Shown here: positions 1 to 6,767 of the stretch, one piece after another
Numbering within the stretch: position 1 is the stretch's first letter
How the letters are laid out: the number at the start of each line of letters is the position of its first letter
Assembly: GCA_030604975.1 (NCBI GenBank)
Contig: JAUVUV010000050.1
Span: 1-9,825 of the forward strand
Origin: Candidatus Glassiibacteriota bacterium
GTDB taxonomy: Bacteria; Gemmatimonadota; Glassbacteria; GWA2-58-10
Length of the DNA stretch: 9,825 nucleotides
Direction of reading: 5' to 3'
Program-made: the position numbers and the translations under genes
Notes under the pieces: model-generated
The model's input: the letters and a program-made list of their open reading frames with translations, nothing else
Told to the model about the DNA's origin: nothing
Databases searched by the model: none

Positions 1-934
1 ATCTGTCATCAGTGGAGACCAGCCAGCCCTGGGCTGCGTGCCCGCTTTGGCTGGGATGGCAAGTCTTGCAGGAGGTTCCGCTGATTCCGCCTTGATAATC
101 TTGGCCGTGGCAGACCGTGCAGGAGGCAAGGCCCCGGTTGCTGGCAGTCAGGCCGTGAAAACTCTCGCTGGTTTTCACCAGCCAACCCTCGGCCGGGTGT
201 CCGCTGGGGCCGTTGTGGCAGGTGTAGCAGCTTATATTTGCGTCGCCACCCCGGAGATCCTCGCCGTGGCATCCGGCGCAGTACCGGGTGCCGGTTTCCA
301 GCCAGCGAGTTCCATGGAATTTCATGTCCCCGCGCACCAGCCAGCCCTGGGCTGGGTGCCCGCTCTGGCTGGTGTGGCAACTCTTGCAGGAGGTAGCGCT
401 CCAGCCGCCACCGTAATCTTCGCCATGGCAGGCGGCACATGCAGATAGTCCCTGGTCGCTGGCAGCCAGGCCGTGGAATTCTTCGCTTGTTTTCACCAGC
501 CAGACCTCAGCCGGGTGTCCGCTGGGGCCGTTGTGACAGATGTAGCAGGAGCCACCGCTGTTCTTTTTTCCCTTATATTCCTCACCATGGCATAAAGTGC
601 ACTCCTGATAGCCTTCCGCAGCGATTATAGCTGTGCCATGGAACTTCTCGCTCGTTTTATTAAGCCAGCCGTTCGGATGCCCGCCGGGGCCGTTATGGCA
701 GGAGTTGCAGCTCACCTCGCTTGTGCCGCCCCCGTAGTCCTGCCCGTGGCAGGTGGGACAGGAAACAAGACCGGCGAGAGCCACTTTGTTACCGTGGAAA
801 TCTTCGGATGAGGCTTGCGACCACTCCTCGGAATGAACCTCCTCCGGCATGCTCGGATCCTTGAGGTCTGCGCAGCCGGTCCACAATACGGCAAAGGCAG
901 TCAAGACAATCAGGCTGTAAAGGATTTTTTTCAT
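1..934 (-). CDS. Surface lipoprotein multiheme cytochrome c built of tandem di-heme modules (3' end beyond window)
   Basis: The frame is open from an ATG at 934 to base 2 without a stop, giving 311 visible residues; the C-terminus lies outside the window. Residues 1-21 form a lipoprotein-type signal (MKK, hydrophobic core, ending WTGC with Cys21), although Trp at -3 makes the lipobox imperfect. Ten CxxCH heme motifs start at residues 59, 76, 112, 130, 166, 183, 219, 236, 272 and 289. They form five modules of about 53 residues: CxxCHGxDYxGG, a short linker, SCxxCH, SGHPAxGWLV, then FHG. Each module also carries two non-motif histidines (FHG and GHP), enough to give every heme a second axial ligand. 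The gene follows the periplasmic cytochrome by 35 bp and is probably co-transcribed with it and the porin. Inferred role: outer-surface terminal electron-transfer cytochrome (the position OmcB holds in Geobacter). It could instead be a polymerising or periplasm-facing cytochrome. Family membership is certain; the surface location is inferred from the lipoprotein signal and gene order. Confidence 0.93.
   Translation of the reverse strand, partial: MKKILYSLIVLTAFAVLWTGCADLKDPSMPEEVHSEEWSQASSEDFHGNKVALAGLVSCPTCHGQDYGGGTSEVSCNSCHNGPGGHPNGWLNKTSEKFHGTAIIAAEGYQECTLCHGEEYKGKKNSGGSCYICHNGPSGHPAEVWLVKTSEEFHGLAASDQGLSACAACHGEDYGGGWSATSCKSCHTSQSGHPAQGWLVRGDMKFHGTRWLETGTRYCAGCHGEDLRGGDANISCYTCHNGPSGHPAEGWLVKTSESFHGLTASNRGLASCTVCHGQDYQGGISGTSCKTCHPSQSGHAAQGWLVSTDDR
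20..553 (-). repeat. 318-bp higher-order tandem duplication inside the cytochrome gene
   Basis: Bases about 20-235 and 338-553 align at a constant offset of 318 bp (106 codons) with long near-identical runs, for example around 21-35 against 339-353 and 201-210 against 519-528. The duplicated block spans two di-heme modules. Module 2 resembles module 4 (NGPSGHPAE, VKTSE, FHGL) and module 3 resembles module 5 (SQSGH, AQGWLV) better than neighbouring modules resemble each other. This indicates a recent in-frame duplication of a four-heme block. The array continues out of the window at base 1, so copy number is unknown. Confidence 0.85.
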
Positions 935-969
935 TACGATTTAACTTTCCAGCTAGCCGGTCCCTCTTG

Positions 970-1881
970 CTAATTTCCGTGACAAGCCGCGCATACAGGA
1001 TCGCTGTCCGGTTCATCGCTGTGGCAAGAGGCGCAGAGTTCGATATTGATTCTCGCCTGGACAGCGTGCCTGCCGCCGCTTCCCGGCAAAGTATTGGCCC
1101 AGGAAGCCCGCTGGTGCGACAGGGGATAGACGTTTCTCTCGGTGTGGCACTCGATACAGAAAGATTGTTCCTCGTGGCAGGCGGCGCATTCGGTCCTGCC
1201 GGTACGGATTTCTATTGCATGTTTGAACTGAAACCCAGGCGGATGCACGCGGGGCAGAAGGTTGTCGCCCTGGTGGCATTCCTGGCAGTCGTTGCGTGCG
1301 TGGCACATCCTGCACGATACCCCGTCATCCAGGCTGGCATCATCCCCGTGCTGCCGGATCCAGAGAGGCGATACGTGGTCTGACGGGATTTTGCCCTTTG
1401 AGGTCTCATGGCAGATAATGCAGTCTTTCTGCGCATGTTTACTAACGTGGCATCCAATGCAGGTGGACATCGGCGGCCTGTACTCGACACTGGCTGAATC
1501 CGGCACGCCGATGCCGACATGGCACCGGAGGCAGGGAATCTCTTTTATCAGGTGGACCGAATGGTTGAACTTTGTGCAGTACTTGAAATATCGCACCTCA
1601 GCCACAGGTCCCACAGCTTTGGTGCGGTATTGAGTAGAGATTTCGGCCTCGTGGCAATCGAGACAGACCTCTTTTTGGGGGATTAAAGTGTCCAGACCGC
1701 TTACACTTTCTCTTACAAACTGGTGGCAAGTTTCGCATTCCAGCTCCAGATCTTCGATATGCAGAAGGTGCGGGAACGGGGTACCGGATTCCTCCTGCTC
1801 GGCTGATGCCGGGGCCTCGGGCCGAAGAAGCGCAAGGCCCAGGATTGTAAGGAATAGAAATTTGATCGAGAGTTTATTCAT
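970..1881 (-). CDS. Periplasmic undecaheme (11 CxxCH) c-type cytochrome
   Basis: This 303-residue protein has a Sec signal peptide with predicted cleavage after ASA (residue 27). CxxCH motifs begin at residues 49, 73, 117, 141, 154, 190, 199, 232, 242, 283 and 297, eleven in all. There are exactly eleven histidines outside those motifs (38, 41, 107, 110, 149, 169, 178, 213, 221, 256, 272), so complete bis-histidine ligation is possible. The N-terminal pattern of paired His followed by CxxCH resembles cytochrome c3/c7-type and MtrA/OmaB-type periplasmic cytochromes. Cys102, in YCTKFNH, is an unpaired cysteine outside any heme motif. The start codon is 19 bp after the porin stop, and the lipoprotein cytochrome starts 35 bp beyond its own stop, so it sits between the two as in porin-cytochrome conduits. 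No strong Shine-Dalgarno is visible. Inferred role: carry electrons from the periplasm through the porin. Cytochrome identity is very secure; role in the conduit is inferred from order and localisation. Confidence 0.93.
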   Translation of the reverse strand: MNKLSIKFLFLTILGLALLRPEAPASAEQEESGTPFPHLLHIEDLELECETCHQFVRESVSGLDTLIPQKEVCLDCHEAEISTQYRTKAVGPVAEVRYFKYCTKFNHSVHLIKEIPCLRCHVGIGVPDSASVEYRPPMSTCIGCHVSKHAQKDCIICHETSKGKIPSDHVSPLWIRQHGDDASLDDGVSCRMCHARNDCQECHQGDNLLPRVHPPGFQFKHAIEIRTGRTECAACHEEQSFCIECHTERNVYPLSHQRASWANTLPGSGGRHAVQARINIELCASCHSDEPDSDPVCAACHGN

Positions 1882-1900
1882 CAGGCCAGCTGTCCCGGGC

Positions 1901-3136
1901 TTAGAAGACCCTGCTGAAATTGTAGGTGAACTTGAGCAGCAGACGGAAATCTTTGCTGAAAACGTTATTGTTCACATCCTGGAACTCGATGCCAGCAGTG
2001 ACATCCTTGCGCGGCCGCCAGTTTAACCCGAATATCGAGCTGAACAGGTAGTCCCGGTCTTCATCCTCGTAGAAACGGTAGCGGGAATAGTCGATATCAG
2101 CGAAAAACTCGAATTTTTCTCTTACAGGCAGACTCGCACCAACAGCGAACCCGTCCTCGTCCCCGCCGAAACCGTTGCCGCGGTAATAGGTCAGCCAGCC
2201 GTACGGGCATGCTGCGCTCAGGCTCAGGTAGCTGCTGTTTTCGTCCTCGAAAAACACGGCTGCGTAGCTGGTGTTCAGGGTTACTTCCGGAGTTATAAAA
2301 TATGTCACTCCACCGCGGAACTGGTCGTTGGCTTTGGGCTCGAAGCGGCGGAAATAACTCTGGTAGAAAAGGCGGGGCTGGTAATGTTTGTATTCGCCGA
2401 AAAAGTGCACTCGCTTGTGGCCTGAGTAACGCAGTCGCAGGAGGCCTTTCTGAACCTTGTCTGCCAGGAGGTTTACATCCAGCCTGCCGCTGCAATGCCA
2501 GCCGCCGGGCAGACGAGCTTTTACATTGAGGCCCACCTCGCGGAAAGCCACTTCGCCATGACGGTTTTTCTGGTACCAGCCGATCCCGAGAGTCACCGGC
2601 CGGATGGCCTTGGTGGTAAAGTACAGCCCCCCTGAGCGGGCTTTTTCCCAGCCCTGAAGACTGAACTTCCGCCTGTACGGGCTTTCCAGACCGAGATAGC
2701 CGGTGAGCTTACTTTTGCCTGCCGAACCCACACTGATATTAACCCCGTCCAGAGTCAGGCTGCCTGGCCCGAGGTGAATCCACTGGCGGCCCAGGGCGAG
2801 GCTCACACTGCGGATGTCCCATTTCAGATAACCGTTATAGAGACGCCAGTGCGGGTCGTCCGCATAGTTGATATTGAAATCGTCTGTCACCCTAATGTAG
2901 GTTTGGAAACTGACAGAACTTTTCTCTCCCCGCTGCCTTAGATTCAGTCTCAGGTACTGGTAGAACCTGAAATTGTCCTCAGCTGCTCCGGCAGGGGACG
3001 AGTAGAGGTTTTCGTAGTTGTAAAGAAAAGACTGTGTGCGGCCGCTGTAAAGTAACTCGGCAGAGAGCTCAGTGGCCCGGAAAAGCGTAAAAAACCCCAG
3101 CAGAAAGATCGGCCAATTGTAGTGTCGTTTGTACAT
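1901..3136 (-). CDS. Outer-membrane beta-barrel, probable porin of a porin-cytochrome conduit
   Basis: The 411-residue product begins with a signal peptide (basic start, FLLGFFTLF core, likely cleavage after LSA at residue 26). The rest is a run of alternating hydrophobic/polar segments rich in Tyr, Phe, Arg and Gly, as in transmembrane beta-strands, and it ends in Phe (KFTYNFSRVF), the usual outer-membrane C-terminal signature. It has two isolated cysteines and no CxxC or CxxCH motif. At 411 residues it is closer to the smaller Geobacter Omb-type porins than to Shewanella MtrB (about 700). It is the first gene of a tight three-gene set; the 11-heme cytochrome starts 19 bp after its stop. The ATG at 3136 is chosen because it is followed directly by the signal peptide, though the Shine-Dalgarno is poor. 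In conduit systems this type of protein sheathes the periplasmic cytochrome across the outer membrane. A generic substrate porin remains possible, since the assignment rests on context. Confidence 0.82.
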   Translation of the reverse strand: MYKRHYNWPIFLLGFFTLFRATELSAELLYSGRTQSFLYNYENLYSSPAGAAEDNFRFYQYLRLNLRQRGEKSSVSFQTYIRVTDDFNINYADDPHWRLYNGYLKWDIRSVSLALGRQWIHLGPGSLTLDGVNISVGSAGKSKLTGYLGLESPYRRKFSLQGWEKARSGGLYFTTKAIRPVTLGIGWYQKNRHGEVAFREVGLNVKARLPGGWHCSGRLDVNLLADKVQKGLLRLRYSGHKRVHFFGEYKHYQPRLFYQSYFRRFEPKANDQFRGGVTYFITPEVTLNTSYAAVFFEDENSSYLSLSAACPYGWLTYYRGNGFGGDEDGFAVGASLPVREKFEFFADIDYSRYRFYEDEDRDYLFSSIFGLNWRPRKDVTAGIEFQDVNNNVFSKDFRLLLKFTYNFSRVF

Positions 3137-3210
3137 AAAGTTCAGTCGTTCAAAGCCGGTATGACAGATGATAAGTAAAAAGAAGCTTGAGCGGGACTGA
3201 ATCAGGCGAA

Positions 3211-3239
3211 AAACTACAATTTAGACAGAATCTTGTCAA
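3211..3239 (-). promoter_or_regulatory. Candidate sigma70-type promoter for the porin-cytochrome operon
   Basis: Reading the minus strand, a perfect TTGACA (3239-3234) is followed after 17 bp by TAGTTT (3216-3211), a weak -10. Transcription would start near 3204, leaving a leader of about 68 nt before the porin ATG at 3136. It lies in the 170-bp gap between the DUF4249-like gene and the porin, the only sizeable gap near the cytochrome genes. A TGTCTAAA element (3227-3220) in the spacer matches the operator-like repeats at 7293-7326. No terminator was found upstream, so read-through from the TonB operon may also contribute. Confidence 0.45.
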
Positions 3240-3306
3240 CGTTTTTATATTCCGCGGATATCGGCTGAAACAATTGAGGAGGTTGGAAATGCCGCAGAGA
3301 GAAAAG

Positions 3307-4143
3307 TCATTCCTGCACAACCTGGAAAGAGACACTGTCGCTGTTGAATGCGGCAAATACGCCCAGGCCGTTTACAATATTGGTCAATGGTTCATTCAGA
3401 TCTCTCGAATCCTGGTTTCGTGATCTGTAAAGGTCTGCATATTCCTGATTGACCCGGTAAACCTTTACCCGGTGAAGGCCGAGGTGGGTTACATTTATCC
3501 GTGTGATCCTGTACTCATCACCCCTGATCGGGACTGAGATGATTCTGCTGGGACGCGCAAAAGGTAATCTGGTTGTAATGGGCTGGGGATCGGGTTCCAG
3601 ATTGTCCAGAGTCACGTAGAATGTCGAGCCGTCCTCATTGAGCCAGTTTACTTTCAGGGCTGTGGTGTCGTCGTCGAAAAATTGTCTTCTGAAACCCCAG
3701 CCTCCACCTTCAAAAGAAAAACTCCGAACAATCAGTTCCTCAGGGTAAATGCTCACACCCACCGGGGATGGCGGAACCACGGTTTGGGCCGTGGCCAGTT
3801 TTCCGAAGTACGAGACCTCTATTTTAAACTCATCACCGGAGTCCACGGATAAATCTATTCCAGGATAATGATAGTAACCCTCCCTCTGCGGTGTGGGCTG
3901 AAGGCTATAGCGGTTTCCACCCTTGATCAGGGTAACCTCGGCATCGTTAATCGGTGGCGCGATCGAATTTTCACTGCCCAGTCCGAGAGTGGATGTTATC
4001 TGGATCTCAGTGACCGGTTCATTGGCGTAAAGATAGCCCCGGATTACCACCAGGTCCGATTCCGGCACGAATGGAGTTTCCTCGGAACAGCCCATTATCA
4101 TCAAAGCGGATAACATGACGATTGCTGAAATATACTTTTTCAT
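3307..4143 (-). CDS. DUF4249-like outer-membrane-associated lipoprotein
   Basis: The chosen start is the ATG at 4143, giving 278 residues. It has a clear AGAGGA ribosome site and opens a good lipoprotein signal (MKKY, hydrophobic core, IMGC with Cys19); the longer frame upstream would put 22 non-signal residues in front and overlap the receptor gene. After the anchor, residues 30-75 follow the DUF4249 pattern: DLVVIRGYLYANEPV, then a strand-rich segment with TSTLGLGSE, then NDAEVTLIKGG. The mature part looks all-beta. It starts 10 bp after the stop of the TonB-dependent receptor, so the two are almost certainly co-transcribed. Receptor plus DUF4249 pairs are common in Bacteroidota; the lipoprotein's molecular function is unknown. 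By analogy with SusD-like partners it could sit on the cell face of the receptor and help capture ligand, which is inference. Family assignment is from pattern recognition only. Confidence 0.78.
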   Translation of the reverse strand: MKKYISAIVMLSALMIMGCSEETPFVPESDLVVIRGYLYANEPVTEIQITSTLGLGSENSIAPPINDAEVTLIKGGNRYSLQPTPQREGYYHYPGIDLSVDSGDEFKIEVSYFGKLATAQTVVPPSPVGVSIYPEELIVRSFSFEGGGWGFRRQFFDDDTTALKVNWLNEDGSTFYVTLDNLEPDPQPITTRLPFARPSRIISVPIRGDEYRITRINVTHLGLHRVKVYRVNQEYADLYRSRNQDSRDLNEPLTNIVNGLGVFAAFNSDSVSFQVVQE

Positions 4144-4147
4144 AATT

Positions 4148-4153
4148 TCCTCT
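4148..4153 (-). promoter_or_regulatory. Ribosome binding site (AGAGGA) fixing the DUF4249-like start
   Basis: On the minus strand AGAGGA lies 4 nt before the ATG at 4143 and directly follows the receptor stop codon (4156-4154). It selects the internal ATG over the upstream in-frame ATG at 4209, and its position suggests coupled translation of the two genes. Confidence 0.7.
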
Positions 4154-6718
4154 TTATCTCGAATAAATCTGAAAGTAAATAGTCGGTGTGATGCCGAGCA
4201 TAGCCACATTGGTTACGGCAACCGGTTGGGTATCAAGGTCATATTTGCGGTACCAGATATTAGTGTTATTGTAAAGGTTAAATATCGAGAAACCGAATAC
4301 GTATTTCGCCGAATTTGTGATAAGACTGCGCGATATGCTTAAATCAAGTCGATGGTATGCGGGAAGGCGATAAGCATTTTTATCGCTTACATGGATATAG
4401 CTCTGCTCACTGCCATCGAGCAATTCGATATAATACTGGCTTTCCGGAGCGGTATATGCTTTTCCGGTTGCATAGACCCAGGTTGCGGACAAATCCCAAT
4501 TACCGATTGAATATTTACTGACGAGATTCAGCTCATGGCTTCTGTCATGCGAAGCCGGGAATGGATTGCCATTGTTGAGCTCGGAGAAATCATACTCTAC
4601 TTTTCCCCGACTGTAGCCGATCCAGCCGGTGAGCTTACCTGTTTTTTTCTGGGCCAGAAAATCGACGCCCCTGGAAAATCCGGCGCCGTGGTAAAATCCC
4701 CTGAGCTGGGCCTCTACAGTATTTTCTCGCCTTGGGACTACCCGGCGAGTATACTCTACCAGGCCATCCAGGTCCTTGTAGTAACCTTCTACATCAAATA
4801 AATAATTGTCGTTTTCATAGCTTGCGCCCACGATATAGTGCTCGGCGAAATTCGGGTCAATTTCCTCATCCGCCAGAATCCAGAAATCCCTGCTGCCTTC
4901 CAGAACGTTTTCATTGGCTATCCGGTTGATGAACTGGTGGTAATGTCCCCAGGCGCCTTTCAGTTTAACATTTTCCGACAGGAAATAAATCAGCGAGGCG
5001 CGTGGTTCCCAGTAATTCGAACCGGTCTTGTCATAATATGTTCCCCGCAAACCGGCGGTGAACTCTAAAGATGGAGATATTTTCAAGATGTCCTGCAAAT
5101 AGAGAGAACTCAGCATGGCCTCGGTTTCACGGTTCACCAGATTTATCGAATCATTCATCGTGGCGAAATAGTGCGAGTTGAACCGGGAAAGCTCCAGACC
5201 GATTTTCAGGTCATGTGAGTTTGTGAGGTGCCATTCATTGTCAAGGCGGAGGGTAAGATCCTGTACTTTATTGTCTTCCTCCGAGGCAGTAGTGCCTCCG
5301 CGGAAAAAGTTCAAGCTGTCGTCAGCCGCGGTCACATCTGTAGTAAAACCCATGTTCCGGTCGCAGGTGCTGAAATAGGAGGAATAGGATAACAGTAAAT
5401 TCGAGTAAAAACGGTCGTGCAGCTTGCGGGACCATTTGCCGCTGATGCCGGTGTTGCCCCAGGTGGTCAGTTCGCTGGTCTGTCTCGAAATGCCCTGACT
5501 CGAGAAGAACGAGTTGCGCTCAGTGTCCCTGAACGCGAAATTGGCGCCGCTGAAATCCTGAGACTGGTCGAGATTGTCTTTCCCCCTGTAGATACTTAAA
5601 GTAAAAATATCTTCGGCAGTCGGGGTAAAAGTGAGTTTGGAGTTTATGTCGTAGAAATAGAAATCAGGGTTTTCCGAAACAGTAGCTACGTTTCTGCCGC
5701 CTCTGCCGAATCCTCCAAAACCCCCTTGAGGAACATTGACCGGGTTTGATTCCTGGTCTCCGGTCATGAAATCGAACAATGAATTGTACAGGGAACTTTT
5801 CACAAAATCCGTATATGAACGCCGGGCCGAAAGCAGAAAGGTACCTTTATCTGATAAAGGGAATTCAAAAACGCCGTGGCCGCTCAGCAGGTTCAGCCCC
5901 GCTCCATAACGCATATTGTTAACATCACCGGTTTTCCCGGTCAGGTTCACCACGCTGGATATCCTGCCGCCGAATTCCGCCGGGTAACCGCCCTTGTACA
6001 CTCTGATATCTTTGATAGCATCTGCGTTGAAAGCGCTGAACATTCCGAAAAAATGATCCACATGGTAGATTGTCATGCCGTCGAATAATACAAGGTTCTG
6101 ATCCGGTGTCCCTCCACGCACGTACAGCCCCGAAGATCCGTCACTGATCCCGCTGATACCGGGCAATAATTGAAGGGAGCGGAAAATATCCACCTCCCCG
6201 ATATTCGGCAGAGTTAGAAGCTCCAGAGGGGACAATATCACTTCGCTTATATTTTCAGATGCGTCAAGGATTTGCGCCTCACCTTTCACCGTGATTCCGT
6301 CCATTTCAAGTACAACCCGCTCCATTTTTATGATGACTGGCTTATCTGCGCCTTGGACATTATTGATTTCAACTTCTTTCGTAGCATAACCTATATATTG
6401 AACCTGAAGCGTACATTTACCTGCCGGCGCATTGACAATCACAAAGTATCCGTCGGTATTAGTAGCCGCACCCAGGTTCGTTCCCTTGATCAGCACATTG
6501 GCATAAGGCAGCGCTTCGTAACTTTCTTCATCGCGGACATAGCCCTTGATATCTTGTTTCAACTGTTTGTTCTGTTTGGAGTCGAGATTCACCTGCGCAA
6601 ACGAGTCGCCCATCCTGCAGGCAAAAGTTAGAAAACACAATATGTAAAAAGATTTTTTGACAAATCTCAACATACTGAAATGTGGCCTGCCGGGTTTCCT
6701 TTTCGCCTTTTTCACCAT
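4154..6718 (-). CDS. TonB-dependent outer-membrane receptor with N-terminal CarboxypepD-regulatory-like domain
   Basis: 854 residues. A basic N-terminus and hydrophobic core end in a likely cleavage after SFA (residue 41). Residues ~56-135 form a carboxypeptidase-regulatory-like domain (IKGYVRD, ALPYANVLIKGT, ATNTDGYF, YIGYATKEV), followed by a TonB-box-like stretch (GITVKGEA, ~141-148). The plug domain covers ~155-265 with YVRGG (199-203), LFDGM (211-215) and PAEFGGRISSVVN (246-258). The remainder is a large beta-barrel with many aromatic strands; a Gly/Arg-rich loop lies at ~332-343. The C-terminus ends in Arg instead of the usual aromatic residue. The ATG at 6718 is preferred for its GGAGGA site; Met16 (6673) would give a more conventional signal peptide. 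The gene lies between a Spy-like gene (49 bp upstream) and the DUF4249-like gene (10 bp downstream). It would use TonB energy to import a ligand, perhaps a metal chelate or other large molecule; the substrate cannot be told from sequence. Confidence 0.93.
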   Translation of the reverse strand: MVKKAKRKPGRPHFSMLRFVKKSFYILCFLTFACRMGDSFAQVNLDSKQNKQLKQDIKGYVRDEESYEALPYANVLIKGTNLGAATNTDGYFVIVNAPAGKCTLQVQYIGYATKEVEINNVQGADKPVIIKMERVVLEMDGITVKGEAQILDASENISEVILSPLELLTLPNIGEVDIFRSLQLLPGISGISDGSSGLYVRGGTPDQNLVLFDGMTIYHVDHFFGMFSAFNADAIKDIRVYKGGYPAEFGGRISSVVNLTGKTGDVNNMRYGAGLNLLSGHGVFEFPLSDKGTFLLSARRSYTDFVKSSLYNSLFDFMTGDQESNPVNVPQGGFGGFGRGGRNVATVSENPDFYFYDINSKLTFTPTAEDIFTLSIYRGKDNLDQSQDFSGANFAFRDTERNSFFSSQGISRQTSELTTWGNTGISGKWSRKLHDRFYSNLLLSYSSYFSTCDRNMGFTTDVTAADDSLNFFRGGTTASEEDNKVQDLTLRLDNEWHLTNSHDLKIGLELSRFNSHYFATMNDSINLVNRETEAMLSSLYLQDILKISPSLEFTAGLRGTYYDKTGSNYWEPRASLIYFLSENVKLKGAWGHYHQFINRIANENVLEGSRDFWILADEEIDPNFAEHYIVGASYENDNYLFDVEGYYKDLDGLVEYTRRVVPRRENTVEAQLRGFYHGAGFSRGVDFLAQKKTGKLTGWIGYSRGKVEYDFSELNNGNPFPASHDRSHELNLVSKYSIGNWDLSATWVYATGKAYTAPESQYYIELLDGSEQSYIHVSDKNAYRLPAYHRLDLSISRSLITNSAKYVFGFSIFNLYNNTNIWYRKYDLDTQPVAVTNVAMLGITPTIYFQIYSR

Positions 6719-6721
6719 TAG

Positions 6722-6727
6722 TCCTCC
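6722..6727 (-). promoter_or_regulatory. Strong ribosome binding site (GGAGGA) for the TonB-dependent receptor
   Basis: GGAGGA lies 3 nt (CTA) before the ATG at 6718 on the minus strand. It is the strongest Shine-Dalgarno seen in the window and favours this start over the internal Met at 6673. Confidence 0.65.
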
Positions 6728-6767
6728 ATTTTCAAGACCTCAATTTTGAATTTTTTTTCAACCTATC

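Noticed and set aside
9..440. Open frame on the minus strand giving an Arg/Pro-rich protein
   Set aside because: It is out of frame with the cytochrome gene that covers the same DNA with ten CxxCH motifs and a lipoprotein signal; the Arg/Pro/Leu-rich composition is typical of a shifted GC-rich repeat.
967..1633. Plus-strand open frames across the 11-heme cytochrome gene
   Set aside because: They are antisense shadows with no coherent motifs, whereas the minus-strand frame has a signal peptide and eleven heme motifs.
3249..3262. TCCGCGGA palindrome upstream of the porin promoter
   Set aside because: Only eight bases are perfectly palindromic, the flanks are offset by one base, and it is not repeated elsewhere in the window.
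3289..3423. Plus-strand frame with a very good GAGGAGG site 6 nt before an ATG
   Set aside because: The product (44 residues) has no recognisable features and lies mostly antisense to the end of the DUF4249-like gene; one good Shine-Dalgarno alone is not enough. A small antisense gene cannot be fully excluded.
4144..4209. Longer N-terminus for the DUF4249-like protein from the ATG at 4209
   Set aside because: It would overlap the receptor gene and bury the lipoprotein signal; the ATG at 4143 has an AGAGGA site and a proper signal.
6741..6763. TTGAA/TTCAA inverted repeat with an A-run between the Spy-like and receptor genes
   Set aside because: The five A/T-rich pairs are too weak for a terminator and there is no T-run after it on the transcribed strand; the two genes are probably co-transcribed.
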